Assembly: GCA_963846775.1 (NCBI GenBank)
Contig: CAWJXB010000005.1
Location: 1-64,000, forward strand
Length of the DNA: 64,000 bases
Source: CAVYXA01 sp963846775
Lineage (GTDB): Bacteria > Verrucomicrobiota > Verrucomicrobiia > Chthoniobacterales > UBA10450
Direction of reading: 5' to 3'
Shown here piece by piece: positions 44,781 through 53,802 of this stretch; position 1 is the stretch's first letter, and each line of letters starts with the position of its first letter. The position numbers and the translations under genes are program-made. The notes under the pieces are model-generated. The model made no database searches, had not been told where the DNA came from, and worked only from the letters and a program-made list of their open reading frames with translations.

Positions 44781-45524
44781 CTACCGCAACTCGGCGGCTT
44801 GCCGGTCGCGGCCTTCGAGCTCGAGAACCATGCGTTTGATGTGTCTGTAATCGGTGTGCGAGCGCAGTAGTCGCAAACTTTCCTCCGAATCGCCCCATTG
44901 CAGAATCTGGATCGGTTCGGGGCGCGCGCCCCAGGCGTTCATGTCGCGCTGGTTGGCCATGTAGAGATCGATCGTGTTCCGACCGCTCAAAGCCCACCCG
45001 TAGTCCTCGACGCGATAGATTTGGCCGGTCGAAAGTAATCGGAAGGTTGTTCCCATCGGCCAGCGCGACCAGTCCGCTGCGGCGCTTCCGATTCGAGGGG
45101 ATCTGCTGACCGCGCTTGCGCGTTTGGCCCCCTGACCCGTTCGAGAGGCGCGAGTCGTTGTTGTCACCGTCCTCGTCCTCGTCGTTCTCGGCTCGTCCAT
45201 CGAGAATGGTTGCAGTTCAGTTCCCGAATTGGAGATGCGCTGGACCTCGTTAACCTCGGCTACGCTGATGGCACGTGGCACATATTCAGCGCGATGAATC
45301 GCCGGCCCAGCCGCATGCAGCTCGCCGCCGAGCGCGTTATGATTGCTAAACTCGCGATGGTCCGCCTCGGTGTGAGTGTATGCGGTTGTGCGAACGTGTT
45401 GAAAATCGTTCCTGGTCAGCGGCGGTTCGTACGGCGGCAAAGCGTGCTGGGTCGTCCCGCAGGCACAGAGAAAAAGTGCCGCGATGGCAAGGCCCGCTAA
45501 GGCTAAGTTCCGGGGGGTAGGCAC
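44781..45524 (-). CDS. 3D-domain lipoprotein
   Basis: From GTG 45524 the protein begins PTPRNLALAGLAIAALFLCA then CG, a lipobox. The C-terminal half has the 3D domain: VRTTAYTHTEADHREFSNHN, AADWSRWPMGTTFRLLSTGQ, YRVEDYGWALSGRNTIDLYM (the three aspartates that name the domain) and WGARPEPIQIL. An Arg/Thr-rich linker (TTRTRTVTTTTRASRTGQGA) interrupts it. 3D domains are related to the lytic transglycosylase MltA barrel, so a role in peptidoglycan is likely. A longer frame to 45641 would bury the lipobox and is rejected. Confidence 0.75.
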   Translation of the reverse strand: MPTPRNLALAGLAIAALFLCACGTTQHALPPYEPPLTRNDFQHVRTTAYTHTEADHREFSNHNALGGELHAAGPAIHRAEYVPRAISVAEVNEVQRISNSGTELQPFSMDEPRTTRTRTVTTTTRASRTGQGAKRASAVSRSPRIGSAAADWSRWPMGTTFRLLSTGQIYRVEDYGWALSGRNTIDLYMANQRDMNAWGARPEPIQILQWGDSEESLRLLRSHTDYRHIKRMVLELEGRDRQAAELR

Positions 45525-45630
45525 GACTGATCGGGAAGTTATTAACAATTGTTCCCAACCCGGAGCAAGTGCTTTTTTTCGGAAATTTTTTCGCCAGTCG
45601 CGCGCGATTTGAGTAATCTCGATTTGATCT

Positions 45631-46818
45631 ATGCACGCCAAATTTCAGAAACAGATTTCGCAGACGCTCGAGGAAATCCAATCGCAAGGCCTGTTTAAGA
45701 CCGAACGGGTCATCACTAGCCCGCAAAAGGCACACATTTCGATTACTGGTGGCAAACGCGTGCTGAACATGTGCGCTAACAATTACCTCGGCCTGGCCGA
45801 TCATCCTGCGCTGATCGCCGCCGCCAAGGAAGCGCTCGATTCGCATGGCTTCGGCATGGCCAGCGTCCGTTTCATCTGCGGGACGCAGGACATCCACAAA
45901 CAGCTCGAAGCCGCGCTGACGAAATTCCTCGGCACGGAGGACACGATTCTTTACCCCTCGTGTTTCGACGCCAACGGCGGTTTGTTCGAGACGCTGCTGG
46001 GCGAGAAAGACGCGATTATTAGTGACGAATTGAATCACGCCTCAATCATCGACGGCGTCCGGCTCTGTAAAGCGCAACGGTTTCGCTACAAGCATAACGA
46101 CCTGGCCGATCTCGAAGCACAATTGCAAGCCGCGAAAGATGTGCGCTTCCGATTGATCGCGACCGACGGCTGTTTCTCGATGGATGGCACAATCGCCAAC
46201 CTCGCGGCGCTGGTCGATCTTGCGCAAAAATACGAGGCACTCACCATGATCGACGACGCGCACGCCACCGGTTTTCTCGGTCCGAAAGGACGCGGCACGC
46301 ATGAGTATCACGGCGTGATGGGCAAGATCGACATCATCACAGGCACGCTCGGCAAAGCGTTGGGGGGAGCCAGCGGTGGATTTTCCAGTGGCCGCAAAGA
46401 AATTGTCGATCTTCTCCGGCAACGGTCGCGTCCCTATTTGTTCTCGAACAGCATCGCGCCGCACATCGTGGCCGCGAGCTTGAAAGCGCTCGAGTTGCTG
46501 AGCGCTTCAACTGAATTGCGCGACCAGCTGGAAGCGAACACGAAATATTTCCGCGCCGCCCTGACCGACCGCGGACTAACGATCAAATCCGGCACCCATC
46601 CGATCGTGCCGATCATGATCGGGGATGCCGCCAAATCGCAAAGATTCGCTGCGCGCATGCTGGAGAAAGGCGTTTATGTGATCGGCTTCTTTTATCCGGT
46701 CGTGCCGCACGGGACGGCGCGCGTTCGGACACAGGTGAGCGCCGCGCATTCGCGCGAGGACCTGGAATTTGCGGTCAACGCCTTCGCTCAGGTTAACGAA
46801 GAGCTGAAAGAAAGTTAA
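45631..46818 (+). CDS. kbl: Glycine C-acetyltransferase (2-amino-3-ketobutyrate CoA ligase)
   Basis: 395 residues (E. coli Kbl 398). PLP-dependent alpha-oxoamine synthase with MCANNYLGLADHP, FGMASVRFICGTQDIH, ISDELNHASIIDGVRLC, the PLP-ring aspartate in MIDDAHATGFLG, and Schiff-base Lys242 in TGTLGKALGGASGG. It cleaves 2-amino-3-oxobutanoate with CoA to glycine and acetyl-CoA, completing threonine degradation with Tdh. The frame is intact. Confidence 0.92.
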   Translation: MHAKFQKQISQTLEEIQSQGLFKTERVITSPQKAHISITGGKRVLNMCANNYLGLADHPALIAAAKEALDSHGFGMASVRFICGTQDIHKQLEAALTKFLGTEDTILYPSCFDANGGLFETLLGEKDAIISDELNHASIIDGVRLCKAQRFRYKHNDLADLEAQLQAAKDVRFRLIATDGCFSMDGTIANLAALVDLAQKYEALTMIDDAHATGFLGPKGRGTHEYHGVMGKIDIITGTLGKALGGASGGFSSGRKEIVDLLRQRSRPYLFSNSIAPHIVAASLKALELLSASTELRDQLEANTKYFRAALTDRGLTIKSGTHPIVPIMIGDAAKSQRFAARMLEKGVYVIGFFYPVVPHGTARVRTQVSAAHSREDLEFAVNAFAQVNEELKES

Positions 46819-46940
46819 AGGGTTAAAAATGTTACAACGTTAAAACGCTGGGAACCTCCTGTTGCAACAATGTAAACTTTATAACCTTTCAATTCTCTCC
46901 CCGTTTCAACATTGTAACCCTTTTAACTTTTTTAACCCTT
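46814..46940. repeat. AT-rich inverted repeat between kbl and DUF3303
   Basis: AAGGGTTAAAAATGTTACAA near 46817 and TTGTAACCCTTTTAACTTTT near 46913 plus AACCCTT are imperfect inverse copies of one another. It may serve as a transcription terminator for kbl, or be an interspersed repeat. Confidence 0.45.
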
Positions 46941-46947
46941 CTGGCCC

Positions 46948-47217
46948 ATGCTTTACATGGTGATTGAGCAATTCAAAGACGCGCCCGGGATTTACCAACG
47001 CCTCGCGCAAAAAGGCCGAATGATGCCGGAAGGATTGAATTACATCTCGAGCTGGATCGATCACGGTCTCAAGACCTGCTGGCAAGTGATGGAGACGGAA
47101 GACTTCGTGCTCCTGGAGCGCTGGATCGACCATTGGAAAGATCTAATGGATTTCGAAATCGTTCCGGTTCGCACTTCGGCGGACGTGCGCGAGCTGATGC
47201 AGAAGAAATCTGCCTAG
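46948..47217 (+). CDS. DUF3303 family protein
   Basis: 89 residues: MLYMVIEQFKDAPGIYQRLA, KGRMMPEGLNYISSWIDHG, KTCWQVMETEDFVLLERWID and HWKDLMDFEIVPVRTSADV. This is the small ferredoxin-like DUF3303 family, of unknown role. Its TAG stop (47215-47217) is formed by the first three bases of a TAGAG-ended repeat element. Confidence 0.8.
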   Translation: MLYMVIEQFKDAPGIYQRLAQKGRMMPEGLNYISSWIDHGLKTCWQVMETEDFVLLERWIDHWKDLMDFEIVPVRTSADVRELMQKKSA

Positions 47218-47444
47218 AGCGTTTTAGGAAAAACCGTAGCCGCAAATGGCGGAAACCTTTGAGTTCTCTGGATCTGGCGATTGAGTTGTAGGGGAAACTG
47301 ACAGTTTCCCTCATGGCTGCGTCCTGCGGAAGCCGGGTGCGCTTGGATCCGAACGAAGCCACACGGGAAGCCGTCGGCTTCCCCTACAGAAAACTTGGCC
47401 TATTTGCCCATGCCATTGGCTACAGCGTTTCTTAAAATGCTCTA
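47215..47444. mobile_element. 230-bp MITE-like element with TAGAG...CTCTA ends
   Basis: TAGAGCGTTTTAGGAAAAAC then CGTAGCC on the left is matched by GGCTACAGCGTTTCTTAAAA then TGCTCTA on the right (imperfect ~27-bp inverted repeat). The ends match those of element A (28926-29220) but the interior differs: GGGGAAACTGACAGTTTCCC and GCCGTCGGCTTCCCCTACAG. The latter type of sequence recurs near 56540-56572. No gene is inside. Confidence 0.65.
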
Positions 47445-47463
47445 AATCTGCGAAACCCGTGGG

Positions 47464-48705
47464 TCAGTCTTCGTGCAGCGCAATGGTGGAGCCGACCCAC
47501 GTTTTTTCCTTATTGAAATCGACCCCCATCATTTTTCCCTGACTCATCCGGACCAGATTATTCACCAGCGTCGGATCTCTATCTTTGTCCGGCCAAAGAA
47601 ACATCATCCGAATTTCCGCCTTGGATCGGTTCCCATCCACGGTCTGCACAAACGGCGCGTATTCGACTTTCTTTTGCAAAATCCAGTCGTGCGGTTTCTC
47701 CAGCGCGGCGATTTTTTCGTAGGTCGGTTCCATGTCCACGCCGAGCCCGGCGAAGGAGTAGAGCGGTTTCAAAACGTAATTTTCGATCCGCCTGCCCGCC
47801 GTCGCCTTTCGATCCGCCATAGGCTTATCCAAAGGCTGGTTGGCGATGGCGGGAAATTCATCGGCAAAGAACGCGGGTGATGTGTGCTCCGTTTTCAGGA
47901 ACGGGAGCGAATGTTTACTGATCCGGAAATACCAGTTCGGATGTCCGGCCCAGGCCACATCGAGATCTTCTTGGAACCGAAACGGCAAATCGAGATCGGG
48001 CCGCCGAATGAGCTCGTCGAAAATGACGCGATTGTAAATCCGCTCGATCCGCACTTCCCGGCCATCGCGATCATAAAACAATTTCCGGCCGCGTTTTTTT
48101 ATTTTCGTCAGGCAAACCGGGCGAATACCGAGCAACTTCTCCGTGGCGGCAAAATCAATGCGGGTCTTTTGTTTTTCCGGTTCGATCTCGAGCAAGATCA
48201 CGTTTTCAGGTTGGGCGCCGGCGAGAATAGTGCGTCGCAAAAGATCGACATAGGTGTCGTCTTTGATTCCGCCGAACGATGAAGTCCAGTTACGCGGGAT
48301 CACCGGGAACGTCTTTCGGATGCAATGCAGCTCGAGCAACTGAAATCCGAACAGGCTTGGGAAAGCTTGCAACTCGATCAAGCGCGGCACCAGTCGGTCG
48401 CGCTCCGCGCAAATCCCAAAATCGACCACGAGGAAATTAGGATGCGCCGGTTCGTTAGGCACGTCCAATCCCTCAGGAATAGCCGAGGCGGCGTAGCGCG
48501 CGAATTCGGGAGTGCGCGTAAGATCGACAATCGCCTTGGCGCCGCGGGCGACTTCGTCCGCAAACTCCCGGGTCAAGAAAATCGGCGTCTCGGCAATCCG
48601 GAAATCGGCCGGCCATTTTTCGCTTTCGTTAATGCAGCGGAGCAGGGCCGCGTATTTTTCCGGCGTAAAATCAGCGTTGAATTTCGCACGGAGTTGCGGA
48701 TCCAT
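47464..48705 (-). CDS. ATP-grasp-like protein of unknown function
   Basis: 413 residues in an intact frame with a clear start at 48705. The C-terminal half carries conserved-looking text: RRIENYVLKPLYSFAGLGVD (a Lys-Pro-Leu and glycine-rich loop reminiscent of ATP-grasp nucleotide sites), DWILQKKVEYAPFVQTVDG and AEIRMMFLW. The N-terminal half includes NFLVVDFGICAERDRLVPRL and GGIKDDTYVDLLRRTILAGA. The arrangement recalls circularly permuted ATP-grasp ligases, but I cannot name a substrate. No biosynthetic partner is adjacent; the M29-type peptidase upstream is on the same strand, 87 bp away. Confidence 0.55.
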   Translation of the reverse strand: MDPQLRAKFNADFTPEKYAALLRCINESEKWPADFRIAETPIFLTREFADEVARGAKAIVDLTRTPEFARYAASAIPEGLDVPNEPAHPNFLVVDFGICAERDRLVPRLIELQAFPSLFGFQLLELHCIRKTFPVIPRNWTSSFGGIKDDTYVDLLRRTILAGAQPENVILLEIEPEKQKTRIDFAATEKLLGIRPVCLTKIKKRGRKLFYDRDGREVRIERIYNRVIFDELIRRPDLDLPFRFQEDLDVAWAGHPNWYFRISKHSLPFLKTEHTSPAFFADEFPAIANQPLDKPMADRKATAGRRIENYVLKPLYSFAGLGVDMEPTYEKIAALEKPHDWILQKKVEYAPFVQTVDGNRSKAEIRMMFLWPDKDRDPTLVNNLVRMSQGKMMGVDFNKEKTWVGSTIALHED

Positions 48706-48792
48706 GAATTTTAGATCCGTCGCCCGTTACTCTTCGTTCGGCTGAGGCACACGTTCCAGACGCCTTCGAACATGCGCAATCATGAATGAATC

Positions 48793-49812
48793 TTATACCA
48801 AAAACTTCCCGCGCTCCATGACCTTCTCGTCGTCGAACCAGATGTCGAAGTCGCGGCCGACGCAGTCAATGTGCGTCTTTGAAGCCCAATTTGCGCCGGT
48901 ATGCTCGGCATAAGGATGGCCGAAGGCGATATGAACGCCCGGAATTTTTTCATCCTGTAAAATGTGACCGATCACGTGGGCGCAGGCGGTGTTGGTGCCG
49001 ATGGCGAATTCGCCGACTCGATTGCTGTTTTCATCCGTGCTGGTGTAGCGGCGGAAATCTTCGCGCAATTCCTGATTTTCCGAGCGAAGATCGACAATCC
49101 GGTTGTTCTCCACTTCGATCGTTAAGGGAGTTTCCTTGAGATCGCCATATCGCTCACAAAGGTAGTCGCCCACCACTCCGTCCACGACAAAGGTCCCATT
49201 CGTGTTCAACGGTGCGGTGAAAATCTCGCCGCCGGGGAGGTTGCCCCACTTCTCTCGGCTAATGATTCCGCTGGTCTTCAGCCATTTCAGTTTCGGCGAA
49301 AGCTCGGCTTCGAAATCGGTCCCGAATGGCGTTTTGCAGGTGATCCGCTTTGCCCGCCGCGCACGTTCCACTAATCGTTGGCTTAAGGCATCGACTTCGT
49401 GAAAATCAGCCCGCATCCCTTCGAGCATGATCTGCCGATTGATGTTGACCATGTGAGCGTGTCGAATTTTGTGACGATCGACCACCGCGGTCATCTCTCG
49501 GCGCGCCGCCAGCTCGCCGGGTTGGCTTTGTGCGGCGAAGATCGAGACCTGCGACATGGAGAGATCTTCCAAGATCATTTCGGGCATGAACTGCAAAGGC
49601 CGTTGTCCGTGGTGTTCCAGCGTAAACAAGCTGCACTCGGAACCGATTGCTTCGACTTCAGCACGCAACGCCACGGCGATCTCGGCCGTGGCTTCATCGG
49701 TAATAATGGTGACGCGCTCTTGCGGTTTGAGCCGGAGACAGACCCGAATAGCGTTCCGCGCGCCGGGTGCAAGGTCAGGATCGATCGAATGGAGATAAAC
49801 GCTATCTGGCAT
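48793..49812 (-). CDS. M29-type aminopeptidase
   Basis: 339 residues. CLRLKPQERVTIITDEATAE opens the N-terminal domain. The metal-binding segments are seen as GNLPGGEIFTAPLNTNGTFV (glutamate ligand), RVGEFAIGTNTACAHVIGHI (second glutamate) and VHIAFGHPYAEHTGANWASK then THIDC (histidine, tyrosine and aspartate ligands). This fits the thermophilic aminopeptidase family M29, a metal-dependent exopeptidase. The frame is intact. It may be transcribed with the ATP-grasp-like gene. Confidence 0.75.
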   Translation of the reverse strand: MPDSVYLHSIDPDLAPGARNAIRVCLRLKPQERVTIITDEATAEIAVALRAEVEAIGSECSLFTLEHHGQRPLQFMPEMILEDLSMSQVSIFAAQSQPGELAARREMTAVVDRHKIRHAHMVNINRQIMLEGMRADFHEVDALSQRLVERARRAKRITCKTPFGTDFEAELSPKLKWLKTSGIISREKWGNLPGGEIFTAPLNTNGTFVVDGVVGDYLCERYGDLKETPLTIEVENNRIVDLRSENQELREDFRRYTSTDENSNRVGEFAIGTNTACAHVIGHILQDEKIPGVHIAFGHPYAEHTGANWASKTHIDCVGRDFDIWFDDEKVMERGKFLV

Positions 49813-50048
49813 GGAAAAACTTGAGGATTACGCGAAAAGCGAACCGAGGCAACTCGCTGCACCTCCTGCGCTGGATGAGTTCAGCTTGGTAAAATCAAGA
49901 TCACTTGCCTCCAACTTCTGCCCCACGGCCACGCTGCTCGGATTAGGGCCGCCGGTCGAGAATCTCCACCCGGCAGATTTTTTCCAGCGCGTGAGCTTGC
50001 GCCCTGGCGCGCGAGCGGCGTAGCTTGGGCTTTTTACCAATGCCCGCC

Positions 50049-51062
50049 ATGAAAAAAGCACTCGTCACCGGTATCACGGGCCAGGACGGCTCGTATCTCG
50101 CCGAGTTGCTGCTGGATAAAGACTACGAGGTACATGGCGTCATTCGCCGCGCCTCGACGTTCAACACGAGCCGCATCGACCACCTTTACCGCGATCCACA
50201 CATCAACGGCGTCCGTCTCTTTCTCCACTACGGCGATCTCGCCGATTCCGTGCAGATGGTGAAGCTGCTCTACCAACTCCAGCCCGACGAAATCTACAAT
50301 CTCGGTGCGCAGTCGCACGTCCGTGTCAGCTTCGATATTCCCGAATATACCGGCGACGTCGACGGCCTCGGCGCACAACGCATTCTCGAAGCCATCCGCG
50401 AAGCCGGCCTCGGGAAAAAATGCCGCTATTATCAAGCGTCGTCGTCGGAGATGTTCGGCAAGGCACAAGAGGTGCCGCAGACGGAAAAGACACCATTCTG
50501 GCCACGGTCGCCTTATGGCTGCGCGAAAGTTTACGCCTACTGGCTCACCGTGAACTATCGCGAGAGCTATGCCCTGCACGCAAGCAATGGGATTCTGTTC
50601 AACCACGAGAGCCCGCGCCGCGGCGAGACCTTCGTTACGCGCAAGATCACGCGCGCTGCCACGCGCATCAAACTCGGCCTGCAAGATTCGCTCTACCTCG
50701 GCAACCTCGACGCCCACCGCGACTGGGGCTACGCCAAGGAATACGTTGAGATGATGTGGCTCATGCTCCAGCAAGACCACCCGGACGACTACGTGGTCGC
50801 GACCAACGAGACACATAGCGTAAAGGAGTTTTGCGAGGAGACCTTTGGCCTGCTCGCGCTCGATTGGCAGAAATACGTGAAACACGATACGCGCTACGAA
50901 CGTCCGGCCGAAGTCGACCTGCTGATCGGCGACGCGGCGAAAGCGAAGAAGCAACTCGGCTGGTCGCCGAAGGTGCGCTTCAAGGACCTGGTGAAGCTCA
51001 TGGTCGAGCACGATCTCGAACTGGCCAAGCGCGAGGCACAGATCGCAGCACTACCTCAATGA
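50049..51062 (+). CDS. gmd: GDP-mannose 4,6-dehydratase
   Basis: About 337 residues. Short-chain dehydrogenase fold with nucleotide motif ALVTGITGQDGSYLAELLL, HYGDLADSVQMVKLL, catalytic SSSEMFG and YGCAK (Tyr-Lys), and NHESPRRGETFVTRKITRA. It converts GDP-D-mannose to GDP-4-keto-6-deoxymannose; Fcl downstream finishes GDP-L-fucose. In-frame ATGs at 50040 and 50049 are both possible; the second fits the family start (MKKALVTG). The two genes are 63 bp apart on one strand, forming a surface-glycan sugar operon. Confidence 0.9.
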   Translation: MKKALVTGITGQDGSYLAELLLDKDYEVHGVIRRASTFNTSRIDHLYRDPHINGVRLFLHYGDLADSVQMVKLLYQLQPDEIYNLGAQSHVRVSFDIPEYTGDVDGLGAQRILEAIREAGLGKKCRYYQASSSEMFGKAQEVPQTEKTPFWPRSPYGCAKVYAYWLTVNYRESYALHASNGILFNHESPRRGETFVTRKITRAATRIKLGLQDSLYLGNLDAHRDWGYAKEYVEMMWLMLQQDHPDDYVVATNETHSVKEFCEETFGLLALDWQKYVKHDTRYERPAEVDLLIGDAAKAKKQLGWSPKVRFKDLVKLMVEHDLELAKREAQIAALPQ

Positions 51063-51125
51063 GAAACGCACAGACACAAGAATAAGGAACATGCGGACGC
51101 CGGTTTCTGCTTTCTGCTGTTTCCC

Positions 51126-52076
51126 ATGCTTTTTCTTGGCATGAGACTCTTCCTCGCCGGGCATCAGGGTATGGTCGGCGCGGCGCTTGTGCGCCGTTTC
51201 GCGCGCGAGCCGGGCCTAACGCTGGTCACGCGCCCGCGCCGCGAACTCGATCTCGCAAATCAGGCCGCAGTGGAAAGTTTTTTTGCCAGAGAAAAGCCCG
51301 ACGTCGCGATCATCGCTGCGGCAAAGGTCGGCGGCATCCACGCCAATTCGACCTACCCGGCGGAGTTTCTCTTCGACAACCTCGCCATCGCGACCAACTC
51401 GATCCACGCAGCCTACCACGCTGGCGTCAAGCGCCTGCTCTTCCTCGGCAGCTCATGCATCTACCCGAAACACGCACCGCAACCGATGACCGAGGACTGC
51501 CTGCTCACCGGCCCGCTCGAGCCGACTAACGAAGCCTACGCCATTGCGAAAATCGCCGGCTTGAAGCTCGCGCAATTCTACCGGAAGCAATACGGCGTTT
51601 GCTTCCATTCCGCGATGCCGACCAACCTCTATGGCCCTGGTGACAACTACCACTCGCAGAACTCGCATGTCGTTCCCGCGCTCATCCGCCGCATCTACGA
51701 AGCGAAGAAGAGCGGCGCACCCGAAGTCGTAGCGTGGGGCACGGGTGCGCCGCGTCGCGAATTTCTCTACGTGGACGATCTCGCCGACGCGTGCGCGTTT
51801 CTGCTGCGACTCGAAAATCCGCCCGACCTCGTCAACGTCGGCAGCGGCACTGACGTGACCATCCGCGAGTTGACCGACCTCGTTGCGTCTGTCGTGGGCT
51901 ACCGCGGTCGCATCGTGTGGGACACCTCAAAACCCGATGGCACCCCACGCAAGCTCCTCGACGTTTCCCGCCTCGCTGGCCTCGGCTGGCGTGCAAAGAT
52001 GGAGTTGCGCGAAGGGATCGAGAAAACCTACGCCAGCTTTCTCGCCGAAACATCCGACGGCACGTTGCGCGGTTGA
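51126..52076 (+). CDS. fcl: GDP-L-fucose synthase
   Basis: About 311-316 residues. NADP-binding FLAGHQGMVGAALVRRFARE, IIAAAKVGGIHANSTYPAEF, catalytic LGSSCIYPK and EAYAIAKIAG (Tyr-Lys), and PTNLYGPGDNYHSQNSHVVP. It is the epimerase-reductase making GDP-L-fucose from the Gmd product. ATG 51141 (MRLFLAGHQG) may be the true start; 51126 adds MLFLG. Confidence 0.9.
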   Translation: MLFLGMRLFLAGHQGMVGAALVRRFAREPGLTLVTRPRRELDLANQAAVESFFAREKPDVAIIAAAKVGGIHANSTYPAEFLFDNLAIATNSIHAAYHAGVKRLLFLGSSCIYPKHAPQPMTEDCLLTGPLEPTNEAYAIAKIAGLKLAQFYRKQYGVCFHSAMPTNLYGPGDNYHSQNSHVVPALIRRIYEAKKSGAPEVVAWGTGAPRREFLYVDDLADACAFLLRLENPPDLVNVGSGTDVTIRELTDLVASVVGYRGRIVWDTSKPDGTPRKLLDVSRLAGLGWRAKMELREGIEKTYASFLAETSDGTLRG

Positions 52077-52210
52077 TGTCTTTGTTGGCGGCATTCTTGG
52101 GAAAGCCAAAGTCCAGTTTCGATGTCGCGATCGGAACTGATGTGCGTGTCTTGCGCCGGCAAAATCGTCGCGATCCTCCGTTTCCGCAGGAAACTCTCAG
52201 CTTCCCCGCC

Positions 52211-53734
52211 TTAATGCCGGAAATGGCGCACACCGGTGAAAATCATCGCGATGTTGTGCTTGTTGGCCGCGGCGATCACTTCGTCGTCGCGGACGGAGCC
52301 GCCTGGCTGAATCGCGCAGGTGGCGCCCGCGTCGGCGGCGGCGATGAGGCCATCAGGAAACGGGAAGAAAGCGTCGCTCGCCACCGCGCTGCCTTTGAGC
52401 GAAAGCCCGGCTTCCTCCGCTTTCCAAATGGCGATCCGTGACGAATCAATCCGTGACATTTGTCCCGCGCCGATTCCGAGTGTCCGATCCGGTCCGGCAT
52501 AAACGATCGCGTTCGATTTCACATGTTTGACCACCCGCCAGGCGAACAACATCGCGTCGAGCTCGGCCTTGGTCGGCGCGCGTTTCGTCACCACATTTTG
52601 CGCGATTTCCACCGGGCCATCCGCATCCTGCACCAGCACGCCGCCGTAAACTGATCGGATATCTGTCTTCGGCCGTGCCGCTACCCCGGACGAAAGCAAC
52701 CGGATCAGTCGCAGATTTTTTTTCTTCTGCAAAATCGCGCGCCCTTCGGAATCGAACTCCGGAGCGATGATCACTTCGCTGAAAATCTCGCTAATCGCTT
52801 TTGCGAGCGGTTCATTCAGGGGGCGATTGCAAATGATAATCCCGCCGAACGGCGCCTGTTTATCGGTCGCGAACGCTTTCTCCCAGGCCGCGCGCAAATC
52901 CACATCGCTCCCAACACCGCACGGATTGGTGTGCTTGAGAATCGCGACCGTCGGCGCTTCGAATTCGCCTATCAAATTCGTAGCCGCACTGATGTCGAGA
53001 ATATTGTTAAACGATAATTCTTTGCCGTGCAGCTTTTCAAAGTGCTGATCGAAATCGCCGTAGAGCGCCGCCGTCTGATGCGGGTTTTCGCCGTAACGCA
53101 AGCGCATGGCCAACGGCAGCGTGATTGAAAACGATGCTTCGGTGGCTTGTGCGTTGTCGAGGAATGTCGCAATCGCCCGATCGTAATCCGACGTTTTGAT
53201 GAACGCCTTGATCGCGAGCCGTTCGCGCAACTTCAGCGGCGTCTCGCCCTTGTTGTCGCGCATCGTTTCCAGCACGGTGTCGTAATCCGCCGGATCGACC
53301 ACCACCGTCACCGATTCGTAATTCTTCGCCGCGCTCCGAATCATCGAAGGACCGCCGATGTCGATGTTCTCGATTGCCTCCGCCAAAGTAACGTTCGGCT
53401 TTCGGATCGTTTGCTCGAAAGGATAAAGATTCACCACCACCAGATCGATCGGCTCAAACCCGCATTCACGCGCTTCCGCTTCGTGCTTCGGATTTCCGCG
53501 CTTGTAGAGCAGACCGCCATGCACGCGCGGATGCAATGTTTTCACCCGGCCTTCCAGCACCTCGGGAAATGCGGTAAAACTCGAAATCTCGCGCACGGGA
53601 ATTTTTTCTTTGCGCAACAACTCGGCGGTGCCGCCGGTGGAAATGATGTCCACCCCCTGGCGTTCAAGCGCACGCGCAAACGCCGCGATGCCGGTCTTAT
53701 CGGAAACAGAAATAAGGGCGCGGGAAATTTTCAT
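52211..53734 (-). CDS. purH: Bifunctional AICAR formyltransferase / IMP cyclohydrolase
   Basis: 507 residues, usual length ~510-530. The N-terminal MGS-like cyclohydrolase domain has ISRALISVSDKTGIAAFARA, IISTGGTAELLRKEKIPVRE and VLEGRVKTLHPRVHGGLLYK. The C-terminal formyltransferase has RYGENPHQTAALYGDFDQHF, VAILKHTNPCGVGSD and the ending MIFTGVRHFRH. It catalyses the last two steps of IMP synthesis. It lies downstream of dnaA on the same strand, 68 bp apart. Confidence 0.93.
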   Translation of the reverse strand: MKISRALISVSDKTGIAAFARALERQGVDIISTGGTAELLRKEKIPVREISSFTAFPEVLEGRVKTLHPRVHGGLLYKRGNPKHEAEARECGFEPIDLVVVNLYPFEQTIRKPNVTLAEAIENIDIGGPSMIRSAAKNYESVTVVVDPADYDTVLETMRDNKGETPLKLRERLAIKAFIKTSDYDRAIATFLDNAQATEASFSITLPLAMRLRYGENPHQTAALYGDFDQHFEKLHGKELSFNNILDISAATNLIGEFEAPTVAILKHTNPCGVGSDVDLRAAWEKAFATDKQAPFGGIIICNRPLNEPLAKAISEIFSEVIIAPEFDSEGRAILQKKKNLRLIRLLSSGVAARPKTDIRSVYGGVLVQDADGPVEIAQNVVTKRAPTKAELDAMLFAWRVVKHVKSNAIVYAGPDRTLGIGAGQMSRIDSSRIAIWKAEEAGLSLKGSAVASDAFFPFPDGLIAAADAGATCAIQPGGSVRDDEVIAAANKHNIAMIFTGVRHFRH

Positions 53735-53802
53735 ACGTGCGTGAATCGCGATTCGTTACCGCATCAAATCGTGGCTCGACTACGATCTCGAGCCACACGC
53801 CA

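Noticed and set aside
50034..51011. 325-aa minus-strand frame antisense to gmd
   Set aside because: A long shadow frame of a GC-rich gene. Gmd on the plus strand has all catalytic motifs.
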